Below, piece by piece: positions 1 through 12,138 of a stretch of 64,000 nt of DNA. The stretch covers positions 171,464,015 to 171,528,014 of the forward strand of contig OW679195.1 of NCBI GenBank assembly GCA_940337035.1. Reading direction: 5' to 3'. A program made the translations under genes and the position numbers. Position 1 is the stretch's first letter. Every line of letters begins with the position of its first letter. This DNA comes from Agriotes lineatus (lineage: Eukaryota > Arthropoda > Insecta > Coleoptera > Elateridae). Under the pieces are notes generated by a model. That model searched no databases, was not told the DNA's origin, and was given only the letters and a program-made list of their open reading frames with translations.

Positions 1-1808
1 AGAGAAGGGAAGTGAAGAAATTATATAAACGGAAGAAAAGAGCCATGTATTTTAAGCAAATTGAGTATATAAAAGAAACTTACAACAGAGGACAAACTAG
101 TTCTATAAACCAATAAACGAAAGTAAAAAGAATCATTAAGTGTAGGAATAAACAAGGAGAGTTGGTGGCGGGTGCAAAAAATGTGGTACATAGATGGCAA
201 GAGCATTACATGAAAGTATGGGCGATACTGAAATAGAAGAAGATAGCAGAGAAATACAAAACAGTGAAGAAGCTTGTAACTATATACCCACGGTTGAAGA
301 TGTTCAAAAAATCATTAATAAACTAAAGAACAATAAAAGTTCAGGAACTGATGAAATCCAAGCAGAATTATCAAAGTACGGGGGCAGTGATATAGTAAAG
401 AAAATACAAGAACTTGTAGCTCAAATATGGCTAATATGTGTAATGCCCAAATAATAGAGAGAAGCGATAATTGTACCAGTATACAAAAAGGGGGATAAGC
501 TGGAATGTGCTAATTATAGGCCTATCTCACTACTGAACGTCACGTACAAAATACTGGCTATGTTAATAAACAAGGAGCTGTAGAACATCTCTGAGCAGAA
601 AATAGGGGAATATCAGGCTGGTTTCAGACACCAGAGATCGGTCACCGACCAGATATTTACGTTACGAATGGTGCAGGAAAAAACAAGGAGGAAGAAAATA
701 CAAATGCACACCCTTTTCATAGATTTTAAGCAGGCTTATGATTACAGATCGACAACAGTTATACATTGCCTGAGAAGAACTACAAATTCCAGTGTGGCTG
801 ATCCAATTAGTTAAAATGCCCTTGGCAGGAGCTGATAGCAAAGTGAGAATAGAAGGAGTCACCTCCGGTAATTTTAAATTGCAAAAAGGGCTTTGCCAAG
901 GTGACCCTATGTCACCAACTCTATTTAACATAGCTCTGGAGGTGATCATAAGAAGAACAAAGGTCAAGACGGATTGGAATATTCTGAAAAGCCCTTATCA
1001 GGTACTAGCGTATGCAGATGACTTAACCCTAGAAGCTAGAACACAAGAGGAACTAAAGGAAGTCTTTTCAAAAATAGTCCTGGAAGCAAGAAAATTCGGC
1101 CTAAAAGTCAATCAACAGAAGACAAAGTATATGATACTAAACGATAGTGACATAGTGAATAGAGCACTAAGAATCTCAAATAGCCAGCAAAACGACTATA
1201 GTTTTGAGAAAGTGGCGAGCTTTACTTACCTAGGGACAGAAATAACAAGCAGTGGAAAGTTAGGTAAAGAAGTGGAGAGGCGCGTAACTGCGGGTTTCAG
1301 AAGTGCGGCAATGTTAAACTCGCTATTACGTGACAAGGAAATATCGTGGGCAGTTAAAGTGCAGATGTATGAAACATTAATAAGGCCAGTTGTGACTTAC
1401 GGTTTGGAAGTGTGAGTGCTGACGGACAAAGTAAAAGAACGGATAGCAAAATGGGAACGAAAAATTCTAAGACGAATTTATGGAGGCATAAAAATTCAAA
1501 ATGCTTGGAGAAGGAGAACGAATGAAGAACTGTATAATCTCTACAAAGGTGTTCCGGTGATGAAAATTATTAAACAAGGAAGATTAAGATGGTTGGGACA
1601 CCTGTCAAGATTGAACCACAGCAGAATCCCCAAGAAATTAATGGACGAAGAAGCAGAAGGAAGAAATAGAAGAGGGAGACCACCTAAAATGTGGTTGGAA
1701 GAAGTTGAAGATGACTTACTGGAAATTGGAATAACAGAAAATTGGGAGGAATTAACGAAAGACAGGAAGAAATGGAGGAAGATCGTTGCCTTAGCCAAGG
1801 GCCCTTGA
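1..1808 (+). pseudogene. RTE-like non-LTR retrotransposon, RT region (5' truncated by window)
   Basis: Three open stretches (194-454, 792-1415, 1416-1808) plus the gaps between them read as one reverse transcriptase. In order they show a pre-RT linker with a 'RWQEHY' motif near 205, an 'NNKSSGTDEI' segment near 330, 'YKKGDKLECANYRPISLL' near 485, 'LFIDFKQAYD' near 715, 'LCQGDPMSPTLFNIALE' near 890 and the catalytic 'YADD' box near 1010. The C-terminus carries 'RLRWLGHLSRL' and a basic 'RGRPPKMWLEEVEDDL' tail typical of insect RTE-like elements. Stops near 452, 582 and 1413 and a frame change near 750-790 make it dead. The endonuclease domain would lie upstream of the window. RTE-clade assignment is from motif style only. 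Confidence 0.85.
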
Positions 1809-1849
1809 GGCCTTTTGCGCTGCTGAATCATCATTGTTAATTTTAAGAA

Positions 1850-2305
1850 ATATTGTATATAACTATAATAATATTACTTATCGGAATCCTTTTCTGCCCT
1901 CATTGGGTGTCGGCATTATTTTTTTTTGTCTTTTTTTCGTTTTCTTTATTCTCTGCAAAAATTCTTGCTATCTTTTGCACAATCTTTTGCTTGCACCCAG
2001 TTTTTTCTTTGTTGTAGTATTTTGGATACCGACTTGTTCCAACTTTCTCTAGGTCTTCCTCTTCATGTTTTTCTATTTGTTTTTGTTTCCCATATCTTCT
2101 TTGCTTGTTTTTCTCCACTCATTCTGGCAAGTTGCCCAAACCATCTTAATTCTATCCTTTTTCGTAACTCCTTCCACTCTTCTTAAGTAAGTATATGATT
2201 TCTGTAGTCTGTATTCTCTTCTTCTGCCATGTGTCGATGACCCATGTTTCACTTTCCTGTGTTAATATGGGCAATTATATTATTTTAAATACTGGTAGTT
2301 TTATT
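1850..2305 (-). pseudogene. C-terminal part of a split - strand non-LTR reverse transcriptase
   Basis: On the minus strand this stretch reads as the post-RT C-terminal region of a non-LTR RT. It has an 'ESETWV' segment near 2245, an 'ELRWFGQLARM' segment near 2140 and a basic 'RGRPRESW' tail near 2060, with several frame breaks. It is the downstream part of the RT at 4320-5060. The two halves are separated by the + strand element at 2306-4303, and the protein homology continues from one side of that insert to the other. Confidence 0.7.
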
Positions 2306-4303
2306 TTTCTAGAAGTAAAGCTGAAAAGACAAAAATGGAAAAAGTATCTTAGCGAAAAAAATTACGTAAATTATAACAAGTATAAAGAACAAAGAAATGG
2401 TGAAGAAAGCGAAACAACACGAAGAATTTGGGGAAAAAATTGAGTGAGATAGCAAGGAAGATCAGAAGTTATTCTATAGACTATTAAAAACAATACGGAA
2501 AGGGAAACAAAATAGAAATATGTTCATTAAATCCTTAAATGGAGAAATACTAGAAGAAGAAGAGGACATAATGAAAAGATGGAAGGAGTATTTTGAAGAA
2601 ATGCTAAATACAGAACAACTAATTACGCTAGACGAAATAGAGCACAACAAGGAAACCACAGAAAACATCGAATACATAGAAAATGATGAGATTAAACAGG
2701 AAGAAATAACAGAAGCCATTAAGAGGTTGAAAGGAGGTAAAGCGGCAGGACAGGACGGGATAACATCGGAAATGATAAAAAATATGGGTGAATATGGGAT
2801 AGAAAGTTGACAAAAATTGTTTAAAAAGATATGAAAGGAACAAAATATACCAAAAGACTGGGAAGTGGGAATAATTTTACCTGTATTCAAAAAAGGAGAT
2901 AACAGAGAGTGTGGGAATTATAGCGGAATTACCTTGCTGAGTACTATGTTAAAAATATATGAGAGAATCCTGGAAAAAAGGTTACAAATGAAAATCGAAC
3001 AACAAGTAGAACAATCACAGAGTGGTTTTAGAAAAGGTAAAGGGGTGCAAGACCATATTTTTACAATGAAGCAACTCATTCAAAAGAATATGAACAATAC
3101 TATATATGTAGCGTTCATAGATATCGAAAAAGCTTTTGATAGCATCCCAAGAAAAGAAATATGGAATAGTCTTAGAAAAAGAGGAGTAAATGAACAACTG
3201 AGAAATGCCATAGCAACTATATACAAGAAAACTAGAAATTCCGTAAGAACAGGGAATATGAAATCAGAGGAGTTTCTGACCAAGGAAGGGCTAAGACAGG
3301 GAGGAATACTCAGTCCGATACTCTTCAACATAATACTTGACGATGTCTTAAAAGAAATAAAAACACAAACAAAGAAATTACACATAGGGTATAGGAACAT
3401 GCAGATGGTGGACATAGCTGAAAGTGCCTTCGCTGATGATGTAATAGTATATGCAAAGAATGAAAAAGACTTACAAGCAAACTTAAATATCTGGAATATA
3501 GCACTAAAAAAGAGAAATTTGAAAATAAACAAAGAAAAGACAAAAGTGATGACAATAGAAAGAAATGATACAAGAGTAAAAATTGAAATAGATGGACGAA
3601 ACATAGAACAAATAGAGACATGCAAATATTTAGGAGTAAATATACACAAAGATGGAAAAGAAGACATGGAAATAAACAGTAGAATAGAAAATATGACAAA
3701 GCTGTACTATGCAATGAACAGGACATTCATAAGAAAAAATGAAATATTGAGGAAGACAAAAATAACAGTATATAATAGTGTTCAAACCAATCTTAACATA
3801 TGGAGTGGAAAGTTGGATTTTAAATAACAAAATGAAGAGCAGAACGCAAACCATACAAATGAAGTATCTGAGAGCAGTTAAAGGAGTTACCCGAAAAAAT
3901 AAAATAAGAAATGAGCAGATAAGGCAAGAACTAAATGTAGAACCTATTTGGAAAGTATCGCGAAGCAACAATTAAGATGGTTTGGACATCTGGTTCTCAT
4001 GTAAGAAGGAAGACAGACAAAAAGTGTATGGTTAGCGACAACAACACAAAAAAGATTAAGAGGAAGACCACGAAAAACATGGGACGGGGTGATAGCGGAA
4101 AATTTAACAAAACAAGGAGTAACATGGAAAGAAGAAACAAGAATTGCAAGAAACAAAAAATAATGGGCAGGATATGTTTATAGGAAGTTATATATAGTAG
4201 TTAGTGTACATAATTATAACTGAATTGTGAATTTATAATTTATATTATTTGAATTGTAATACCTTAACATCCTACAGGTAAATAAGGTCACGGATTATAT
4301 ATA
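2306..4303 (+). mobile_element. RTE-like retrotransposon inserted into an older - strand RT
   Basis: The + strand encodes a second RT that differs from the one at 1-1808. An N-terminal portion is open from 2520 to 2807 and the main RT from 2865 to 3827. Motifs include 'FKKGDNRECGNY', 'SGFRKGKGVQDHIFTMKQL', 'AFIDIEKAFDSIP', 'LRQGGILSPILFNIILDD', 'FADDVIVYA' (catalytic DD near 3437) and 'CKYLGVNI'. The C-terminal region continues out of frame past 3778 to about 4180. A 10-bp direct repeat, tagttttatt, occurs at 2296-2305 and 4304-4313 and fits a target-site duplication. No endonuclease domain is present, so this is a 5'-truncated copy, the usual outcome of target-primed reverse transcription. 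Confidence 0.8.
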
Positions 4304-4319
4304 TAGTTTTATTCTTTTT

Positions 4320-5060
4320 GCTATTTCTCTTGCATTAATAAAAGTTATCCATAATGCCCCATACACTTTCCCTCCTGCAGTTATTTCTTTGTTTACATTT
4401 AGATCATACAGCCTTTGCTATATGTTACAGCTCCCAGATATTTAAACTCTTGTACTTGTTCTAGCCTTTTGCCATATATCTGTACGTTAATCGATTGAAC
4501 ATTACCTTTGATTTGTCAGTGTCTATTTTCATATTCTGTCTATCTAGTGCTTCCCGCCATTTTTTCACATTTTCATAAAATCCTTTTTCTGTGTCTACGA
4601 ATATTGTCAAGTCGTCAGTGAAAGCACACTCTGTTCGTTTCACTGGTTTCATATTTTTGTATCGCATTGTGTGCCCTTTCGCTACCTTTTTTGTCTCTTT
4701 CACTCATGTTTCATAACTTGCCATCATTATTTCTTCTTCTTCTAGGCTTTCTCTCTCGGTGTTTTTATTCTTCGCTTCTTCTCCTGTTAGTAGTTCTTTA
4801 TAATATTCTTTCCAACATGACATTAATTCTTTGTCTTATGTAAGTATCACCCCTTGTTTGTTTATTACTCATTTCCTATGATATTTTTCCTTATTCTTTC
4901 TTCTTAAATTCTTTAAAACTTTGAAGGACAGCTTCTGATTTTCTTTGCAATCTCATTCAATTTCATCCACAAAATCTTCCCAAGATTTGGCCTTGGCTGT
5001 CAAAACTTTTCTCTTTACCATTGTTCTTGTCTTCTTATATTCTTCGTACATTGGTTCTGT
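4320..5060 (-). pseudogene. Core part of the split - strand non-LTR reverse transcriptase
   Basis: The minus strand carries an 80-residue open stretch (4703-4461) with the RT catalytic variant 'CAFTDDLTIF' followed by 'MKIDTDKSKVM', then 'EFKYLGAVTYSKG' near 4430 and 'YGALWITFINAREIAK' down to about 4325. Upstream, towards 5060, degraded linker sequence is visible. The reading continues in 1850-2305 once the intervening + strand element and one copy of its target duplication are disregarded. Confidence 0.7.
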
Positions 5061-5084
5061 GCATAAGGTACAAACAGTTTGACA

Positions 5085-5510
5085 AGTTATCAAAGAGTGC
5101 AGTTTCCAGGAGTTGAAACATCTACCCGGCCTGTTGAAAAAACAGAGATTTTCTTCTGATGATCACTTAAAAACTGCTATTAATAACCAGTTTGAAGAGT
5201 TACTGAAAGAGTTTTTTATGAAGGGATTAGTTACAGCAGAAATGTTAGAATAAGTGTATAGATCTATAGATGTTGAAGGAACATATGTTGAAAAAAAAAA
5301 TGTTTTATTCCTCACGGTCTTTTCTTTTATTCCTACGTAGATTACATAAAAATGTTCCCTTGTATTATATGATGTGGCTGTATAACATTAGGACGCAAAA
5401 AAAAATGTTGTCACAGCCTTCTGGTACCCTATTACGGCTCTGTACCTCCTTAAATAAAATTAGTGTAAAACTTCTTAAACAAAAGGACGAAATATTAAAA
5501 TAAAATTTAT
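5085..5510 (+). pseudogene. mariner-like transposase C-terminus, decayed
   Basis: The + strand reading near 5100-5310 contains 'LLKKQRFSSDDHLKTAINN', 'EELLKEFF' and 'DVEGTYVEK', which is the usual C-terminal pattern of mariner-family transposases (a '...KRFSSNEEV...' then 'DGDYVEK' ending). Catalytic residues are not preserved here and there is at least one stop near 5250. The remaining bases to about 5510 are a short open stretch with no recognisable domain. Confidence 0.6.
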
Positions 5511-6099
5511 AGAAAGCAAGATCTAATGGTTATTCTGATATTTTACAAAATATTTGGCTGTGCTGTGTCTATAACAAAACATTTGCATGTAGAAGGCTTT
5601 GTGTATGCAGCAAAATAAAACAAATGCGTGGTGAATGTATTTATGAGATTATTGAAATCTCTAAGGAATACGAAGACATATAAGAAGATGCTTTACTTTT
5701 TTGCAATTCAATTACTGAATATTGGCACAGAATTGTCAAATTCTTATTGTAAATCATGACATTTGTACATTATGCATTTTATCTTGTTTTGCTGTGCTTT
5801 GCAAGCTTTGTACATATAATACCTGCAACTGGATCATGACAAATATTTAATTCATACAAGCATGGCAGGGTATACCTACTATTTTCACCAATCTTTAGTA
5901 ATTTTTTTTCAAAACGTTGTTATGTATATCCACCAAGCTGCGTGAATAATGCGAATGATGTAATTAAAAATTAGGTGTGATCACCACACAACTTCCTTTT
6001 ACACTTGTAAAAATTCCATTGTTATGATTTAAAAAAAAACTATACTAACAAAAAACCTTTTTTGACATAAGTTTTAGGTGGTTACATAATATATAACAA
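5511..6099. other. AT-rich spacer with no gene
   Basis: I see no supported gene here. A short segment near 5980-6010 (tgatcaccacacaacttcct) is an inverted, diverged match to the 'ggaagttgtgtgagtgtatcacacc' end of the repeat body in the neighbouring tandem array. The array is therefore probably inserted in or beside an older relative of the same repeat. Confidence 0.4.
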
Positions 6100-6257
6100 C
6101 TAGCAGTCTAGTGAGACAAATGTCTCATTTAATAAAACAAAAAAGACCCTCCCGAATGGACGGAAATCACGTAATTTCTCGAAAACCGGAAGTGTCACGT
6201 GACTGAAATTCGGTTCCTGACCTGACATGACCATTCCAAACATATAACTTTCATAAC

Positions 6258-9200
6258 TTTTTTACTTCCTTTTACTATAAAGGAAGTATTGGATTCACCC
6301 CAAAAATTCGAAATTGAGTTTTCAGCGGATCTTCACGTTTTAGAGTCCCCTGATCCCAAAAAACATATTTTTTTTCATTGGTCTGTCTGTCTGTCTGTCT
6401 GTGTGTGTGTCTGTGTGTCTGTCTGTGAACAGAATATCTCAAAAACGAAAAGAGGTATGGCGTTGAAACTTCATATATAAGTTTTGTGTACCACGTAGAT
6501 GAGACAGTAAGCTTTTGAAGAAAATCTCATAACCGGAAGTAGGTGTTTACTCTTGTGATTTTTCAGTTTTTTTCGATTTTTTCAAAAACGGCTCTAACGA
6601 TTTTTTTTAAACTTTACATTTTTCTTACATTTTTAATGTGTATTGATGTGAGATAGGTGATTTTCCAGTTGAATACTTCTAAAGTGGGTTTCTTTTGTTT
6701 TTTTTTCAATTTTTTTTATTAACTCCTATTTTAAATAAAACACCCGGTATATTATTACATTTTTGAATTCACCTTAAAATTCTAGAGAAAATTTGTCTGT
6801 TCAACTAACGCTCTATTTTGTACCGTTTTTGTAGAATTTGTAATTTTTGAAAATTTTTAACAAATACTTAAAAATTAAAAATGAAATTTTTGACTAATTA
6901 TAAGATCACTGTAAAAGGAAGTTGTGTGAGTGTATCACACCAGATTTTTCTCTATCTCTTACGGTTTGGCTGCTGAAACAGCGTCCCAGACAGACGGAAA
7001 TCACGTGATTTCTCGAAAACCGGAAGTGTCACGTGACTGAAATTCGGTTCCTGACCTAACATGACCATTCCAAACATATAACTTTAATAACTTTTTTCTC
7101 TATCTCTTACGGTTTGGCTGCTGAAACAGCGTCCCAGACAGACGGAAATCATGTGATTTCTCGAAAACCGGAAGTGTCACGTGACTGAAATTCGGTTCCT
7201 GACCTGACATGACCATTCCAAACATATAACTTTAATAACTTTTTTCTCTATCTCTTACGGTTTGGCTGCTGAAACAGCGTCCCAGACAGACGGAAATCAT
7301 GTGGTTTCTCGAAAACCGGAAGTGTCACGTGACTGAAATTCGGTTCCTGACCTGACATGACCATTCCAAACATATAACTTTCATAACTTTTTTACTTCCT
7401 TTTACTATAAAGGAAGTATTGGATTCACCCCAAAAATTCGAAATTGAGTTTTCAGCGGATCTTCACGTTTTAGAGTCCCCTGATCCCAAAAAACATATTT
7501 TTTTTCATTGGTCTGTCTGTCTGTCTGTCTGTGTGTGTGTCTGTGTGTCTGTCTGTGAACAGAATATCTCAAAAACGAAAAGAGGTATGGCGTTGAAACT
7601 TCATATATAAGTTTTGTGTACCACGTAGATGAGACAGTAAGCTTTTGAAGAAAATCTCATAACCGGAAGTAGGTGTTTACTCTTGTGATTTTTCAGTTTT
7701 TTTCGATTTTTTCAAAAACGGCTCTAACGATTTTTTTTAAACTTTACATTTTTAATGTGTATTGATGTGAGATAGGTGATTTTCCAGTTGAATACTTCTA
7801 AAGTGGGTTTCTTTTGTTTTTTTTTTAATTTTTTTTATTAACTCCTATTTTAAATAAAACACCCGGTATATTATTACATTTTTGAATTCACCTTAAAATT
7901 CTAGAGAAAATTTGTCTGTTCAACTAACGCTCTATTTTGTACCGTTTTTGTAGAATTTGTAATTTTTGAAAATTTTTAACAAATACTTAAAAATTAAAAA
8001 TGAAATTTTTGACTAATTATAAGATCACTGTAAAAGGAAGTTGTGTGAGTGTATCACACCAGATTTTTCTCTATCTCTTACTGTTTGGCTGCTGAAACAG
8101 CGTCCCAGACAGACGGAAATCACGTGATTTCTCGAAAACCGGAAGTGTCACGTGACTGAAATTCGGTTCCTGACCTGACATGACCATTCCAAACATATAA
8201 CTTTAATAACTTTTTTCTCTATCTCTTACGGTTTGGCTGCTGAAACAGCGTCCCAGACAGACGGAAATCATGTGATTTCTCGAAAACCGGAAGTGTCACG
8301 TGACTGAAATTCGGTTCCTGACCTGACATGACCATTCCAAACATATAACTTTAATAACTTTTTTCTCTATCTCTTACGGTTTGGCTGCTGAAACAGCGTC
8401 CCAGACAGACGGAAATCATGTGGTTTCTCGAAAACCGGAAGTGTCACGTGACTGAAATTCGGTTCCTGACCTGACATGACCATTCCAAACATATAACTTT
8501 CATAACTTTTTTACTTCCTTTTACTATAAAGGAAGTATTGGATTCACCCCAAAAATTCGAAATTGAGTTTTCAGCGGATCTTCACGTTTTAGAGTCCCCT
8601 GATCCCAAAAAACATATTTTTTTTCATTGGTCTGTCTGTCTGTCTGTCTGTGTGTGTGTCTGTGTGTCTGTCTGTGAACAGAATATCTCAAAAACGAAAA
8701 GAGGTATGGCGTTGAAACTTCATATATAAGTTTTGTGTACCACGTAGATGAGACAGTAAGCTTTTGAAGAAAATCTCATAACCGGAAGTAGGTGTTTACT
8801 CTTGTGATTTTTCAGTTTTTTTCGATTTTTTCAAAAACGGCTCTAACGATTTTTTTTAAACTTTACATTTTTAATGTGTATTGATGTGAGATAGGTGATT
8901 TTCCAGTTGAATACTTCTAAAGTGGGTTTCTTTTGTTTTTTTTTTAATTTTTTTTATTAACTCCTATTTTAAATAAAACACCCGGTATATTATTACATTT
9001 TTGAATTCACCTTAAAATTCTAGAGAAAATTTGTCTGTTCAACTAACGCTCTATTTTGTACCGTTTTTGTAGAATTTGTAATTTTTGAAAATTTTTAACA
9101 AATACTTAAAAATTAAAAATGAAATTTTTGACTAATTATAAGATCACTGTAAAAGGAAGTTGTGTGAGTGTATCACACCAGATTTTTCTCTATCTCTTAC

Positions 9201-10317
9201 TGTTTGGCTGCTGAAACAGCGTCCCAGACAGACGGAAATCACGTGATTTCTCGAAAACCGGAAGTGTCACGTGACTGAAATTCGGTTCCTGACCTGACAT
9301 GACCATTCCAAACATATAACTTTAATAACTTTTTTCTCTATCTCTTACGGTTTGGCTGCTGAAACAGCGTCCCAGACAGACGGAAATCATGTGATTTCTC
9401 GAAAACCGGAAGTGTCACGTGACTGAAATTCGGTTCCTGACCTGACATGACCATTCCAAACATATAACTTTCATAACTTTTTTCTCTATCTCTTACGGTT
9501 TGGCTGCTGAAACAGCGTCCCAGACAGACGGAAATCATGTGGTTTCTCGAAAACCGGAAGTGTCACGTGACTGAAATTCGGTTCCTGACCTGACATGACC
9601 ATTCCAAACATATAACTTTCATAACTTTTTTACTTCCTTTTACTATAAAGGAAGTATTGGATTCACCCCAAAAATTCGAAATTGAGTTTTCAGCGGATCT
9701 TCACGTTTTAGAGTCCCCTGATCCCAAAAAACATATTTTTTTTCATTGGTCTGTCTGTCTGTCTGTCTGTGTGTGTGTCTGTGTGTCTGTCTGTGAACAG
9801 AATATCTCAAAAACGAAAAGAGGTATGGCGTTGAAACTTCATATATAAGTTTTGTGTACCACGTAGATGAGACAGTAAGCTTTTGAAGAAAATCTCATAA
9901 CCGGAAGTAGGTGTTTACTCTTGTGATTTTTCAGTTTTTTTCGATTTTTTCAAAAACGGCTCTAACGATTTTTTTTAAACTTTACATTTTTCTTACATTT
10001 TTAATGTGTATTGATGTGAGATAGGTGATTTTCCAGTTGAATACTTCTAAAGTGGGTTTCTTTTGTTTTTTTTTCAATTTTTTTTATTAACTCCTATTTT
10101 AAATAAAACACCCGGTATATTATTACATTTTTGAATTCACCTTAAAATTCTAGAGAAAATTTGTCTGTTCAACTAACGCTCTATTTTGTACCGTTTTTGT
10201 AGAATTTGTAATTTTTGAAAATTTTTAACAAATACTTAAAAATTAAAAATGATATTTTTGACTAATTATAAGATCACTGTAAAAGGAAGTTGTGTGAGTG
10301 TATCACACCAGATTTTT
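6258..10317. repeat. Higher-order tandem repeat, four ~1.12-kb units
   Basis: Near-identical units start at about 6258, 7388, 8507 and 9626 (spacing 1130, 1119, 1119). Each begins with a small palindrome (acttccttttactataaagg and its complement), then a ~690-bp body holding a (GTCT)n/(GTGT)n microsatellite (about 6381-6427 in the first unit). The body ends 'ggaagttgtgtgagtgtatcacacc' and is followed by three 148-bp minisatellite copies. Units 1 and 4 share an extra 11-bp 'cttacattttt' that units 2 and 3 lack, which suggests unit duplication order. A 63-codon open frame recurs in every unit but is only microsatellite-driven and is not called as a gene. Confidence 0.9.
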
Positions 10318-10818
10318 CTCTATCTCTTACGGTTTGGCTGCTGAAACAGCGTCCCAGACAGACGGAAATCACGTGATTTCTCGAAAACCGGAAGTGTCAC
10401 GTGACTGAAATTCGGTTCCTGGCCTGACATGACCATTCCAAACATATAACTTTAATAACTTTTTTCTCTATCTCTTACGGTTTGGCTGCTGAAACAGCGT
10501 CCCAGACAGACGGAAATCATGTGATTTCTCGAAAACCGGAAGTGTCACGTGACTGAAATTCGGTTCCTGACCTGACATGACCATTCCAAACATATAACTT
10601 TAATAACTTTTTTCTCTATCTCTTACGGTTTGGCTGCTGAAACAGCGTCCCAGACAGACGGAAATCATGTGATTTCTCGAAAACCGGAAGTGTCACGTGA
10701 CTGAAATTCGGTTCCTGACCTGACATGACCATTCCAAACATATAACTTTAATAACTTTTTTCTCTATCTCTTACGGTTTGGCTGCTGAAACAGCGTCCCA
10801 GACAAAACAGCGTCCCAG
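6949..10818. repeat. 148-bp minisatellite interspersed in the higher-order array
   Basis: Copies beginning 'tctctatctcttacggtttg' start at about 6949, 7097, 7245, then 8067, 8215, 8363, then 9186, 9334, 9482, and finally 10318, 10466, 10614 and a partial at 10762. A truncated copy precedes the first unit at 6137-6257. Measured spacing within the first cluster is exactly 148. Copies differ by single substitutions (for example cacgtgatttctc, catgtgatttctc and catgtggtttctc), and variants recur at the same position in each macro-unit, as expected of higher-order amplification. The same 148-bp sequence occurs once, inverted, at 55340-55446. Confidence 0.9.
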
Positions 10819-10842
10819 ACACACACGTCTATTAGATAAAGT

Positions 10843-11359
10843 ATTTAAAAAAATTTTATTTCTATTATTTTTTAACTTTATGTAAAAATTAATTTTGTAA
10901 TTTTTTCAAAAACTGTACTTCATACCAAAAAACTTTTTAAACAAAAGTTGTAGATAATCGCACAATATATTTTAGTTTTTATCAAACAATTTTAAAATTT
11001 TCCCGGAAAACAGAAGAAATCAAGAGTAAAGTACCACTTCTGGTTACTCGATTTTAACCAAATATCGCTGGGATCTCTAAATGTATATTAAAAACTAAGA
11101 TATAAATTTTGATGCCGATCGATTAAAACTTCTAGACCGTAGGGAGGACACAGACTCATAGACTGACAGACCACTTCAAAAACCACTTTTTCTGAATCAG
11201 AAGATACAAAAACTGATATTTCCACAAAAATATGGAGCTCAAAATAATCATGATTACTTCATTGAGTTTACAAAAAAAAAATAGTACTATAGCTGATGCC
11301 TCATTCTGTATAATTATTAATAGTATAAACTAGAACATTCTTTTGAATAAAACAGTATA
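10843..11359. other. AT-rich spacer with no gene
   Basis: No gene or RNA is supported. The sequence resembles, loosely, the flank at 6000-6096 on the other side of the tandem array (similar runs around 'caaaaaactttttaaacaaaagtt'). Confidence 0.35.
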
Positions 11360-12138
11360 CAGTGTGTCCAAGATAAGGAGGGCCAGTATGGGGATCTCGG
11401 TAATGGTAAGAGATACAAATTTGGTTAAATGGAAAGAAAGTTGCGCAATTAAAGGACAAAAAAAATAACGTTTAGAAATTCTTGATATGATTTTTCGTTT
11501 TTGAATTATCTCAAAAAACCGAGTTTTTGGATTTTATTTTTATTTTTTTCTGGCTTTAATATTAAAGTTAGAGCGAAACTGATTAAACTTCTTTATAGCA
11601 ACCTTTAGTGGACTTATTGATTACGTTATCAATTTTTTTATCCGACGTTTCGTCTTCGAGAAACCATCATCAACTTCATTTTTTTAAATACGGTCCTGGT
11701 TCTTTGATGCCAAATTTTCAAAGCCCTTGTTACTCTGAATTCAACAATGTGCCACATATTATGGTTTAATTACGTTTCGAACTTTTTTCTGATCATTATC
11801 AGAAAATTTTTTAGATACGGACCTGCATTTCTCATAATTTTGTACAAATAAGTTCATACAGTAAGTTAGGCCTTTTTACATGCCGTTAAAATATTAAAAT
11901 GCACATCATAATGTCATAATTCTGATACATTAATTTAATAACCAACCAATAACTATTAACAATAAACAAAAAAGAAATGAACAAAAGATAGACAGAAAGA
12001 ATAACAAAACGAACATCGATACCATTTAATAGGTATTAAATTTACACAAGGTATTCAAAAAGGTTGCCATCATTCTCTATGCATAAATAACATCTAACTG
12101 TAGAATCTAAAACATTATTCAGCAATACTGGCGTTATA

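Larger units (their letters stand above)
6100..10842 (-). mobile_element. Helitron-like element, internally expanded into a tandem array
   Basis: Read on the minus strand, the element ends at 6100 in CTAG, preceded by a perfect GAGACA-TT-TGTCTC hairpin, and is followed by T. That is the classic Helitron 3' end and A/T insertion preference. Its 5' end near 10842 reads TACTTTATCTAATAGACG. It closely matches the short Helitron at 55319-55647, whose 5' end is TCATTTATCTAATAGACT and whose 3' hairpin is identical. No Rep/helicase is encoded, so this is non-autonomous. Almost all of its 4.7 kb is a higher-order tandem expansion, described in the next two entries. The exact 5' boundary is uncertain because the expected TC is TA here. 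Confidence 0.6.

Noticed and set aside
6289..9848. A 63-codon open frame repeated identically four times
   Set aside because: It is created by the microsatellite and repeated only because the whole 1.12-kb unit is repeated. No domain, signal peptide or independent conservation.
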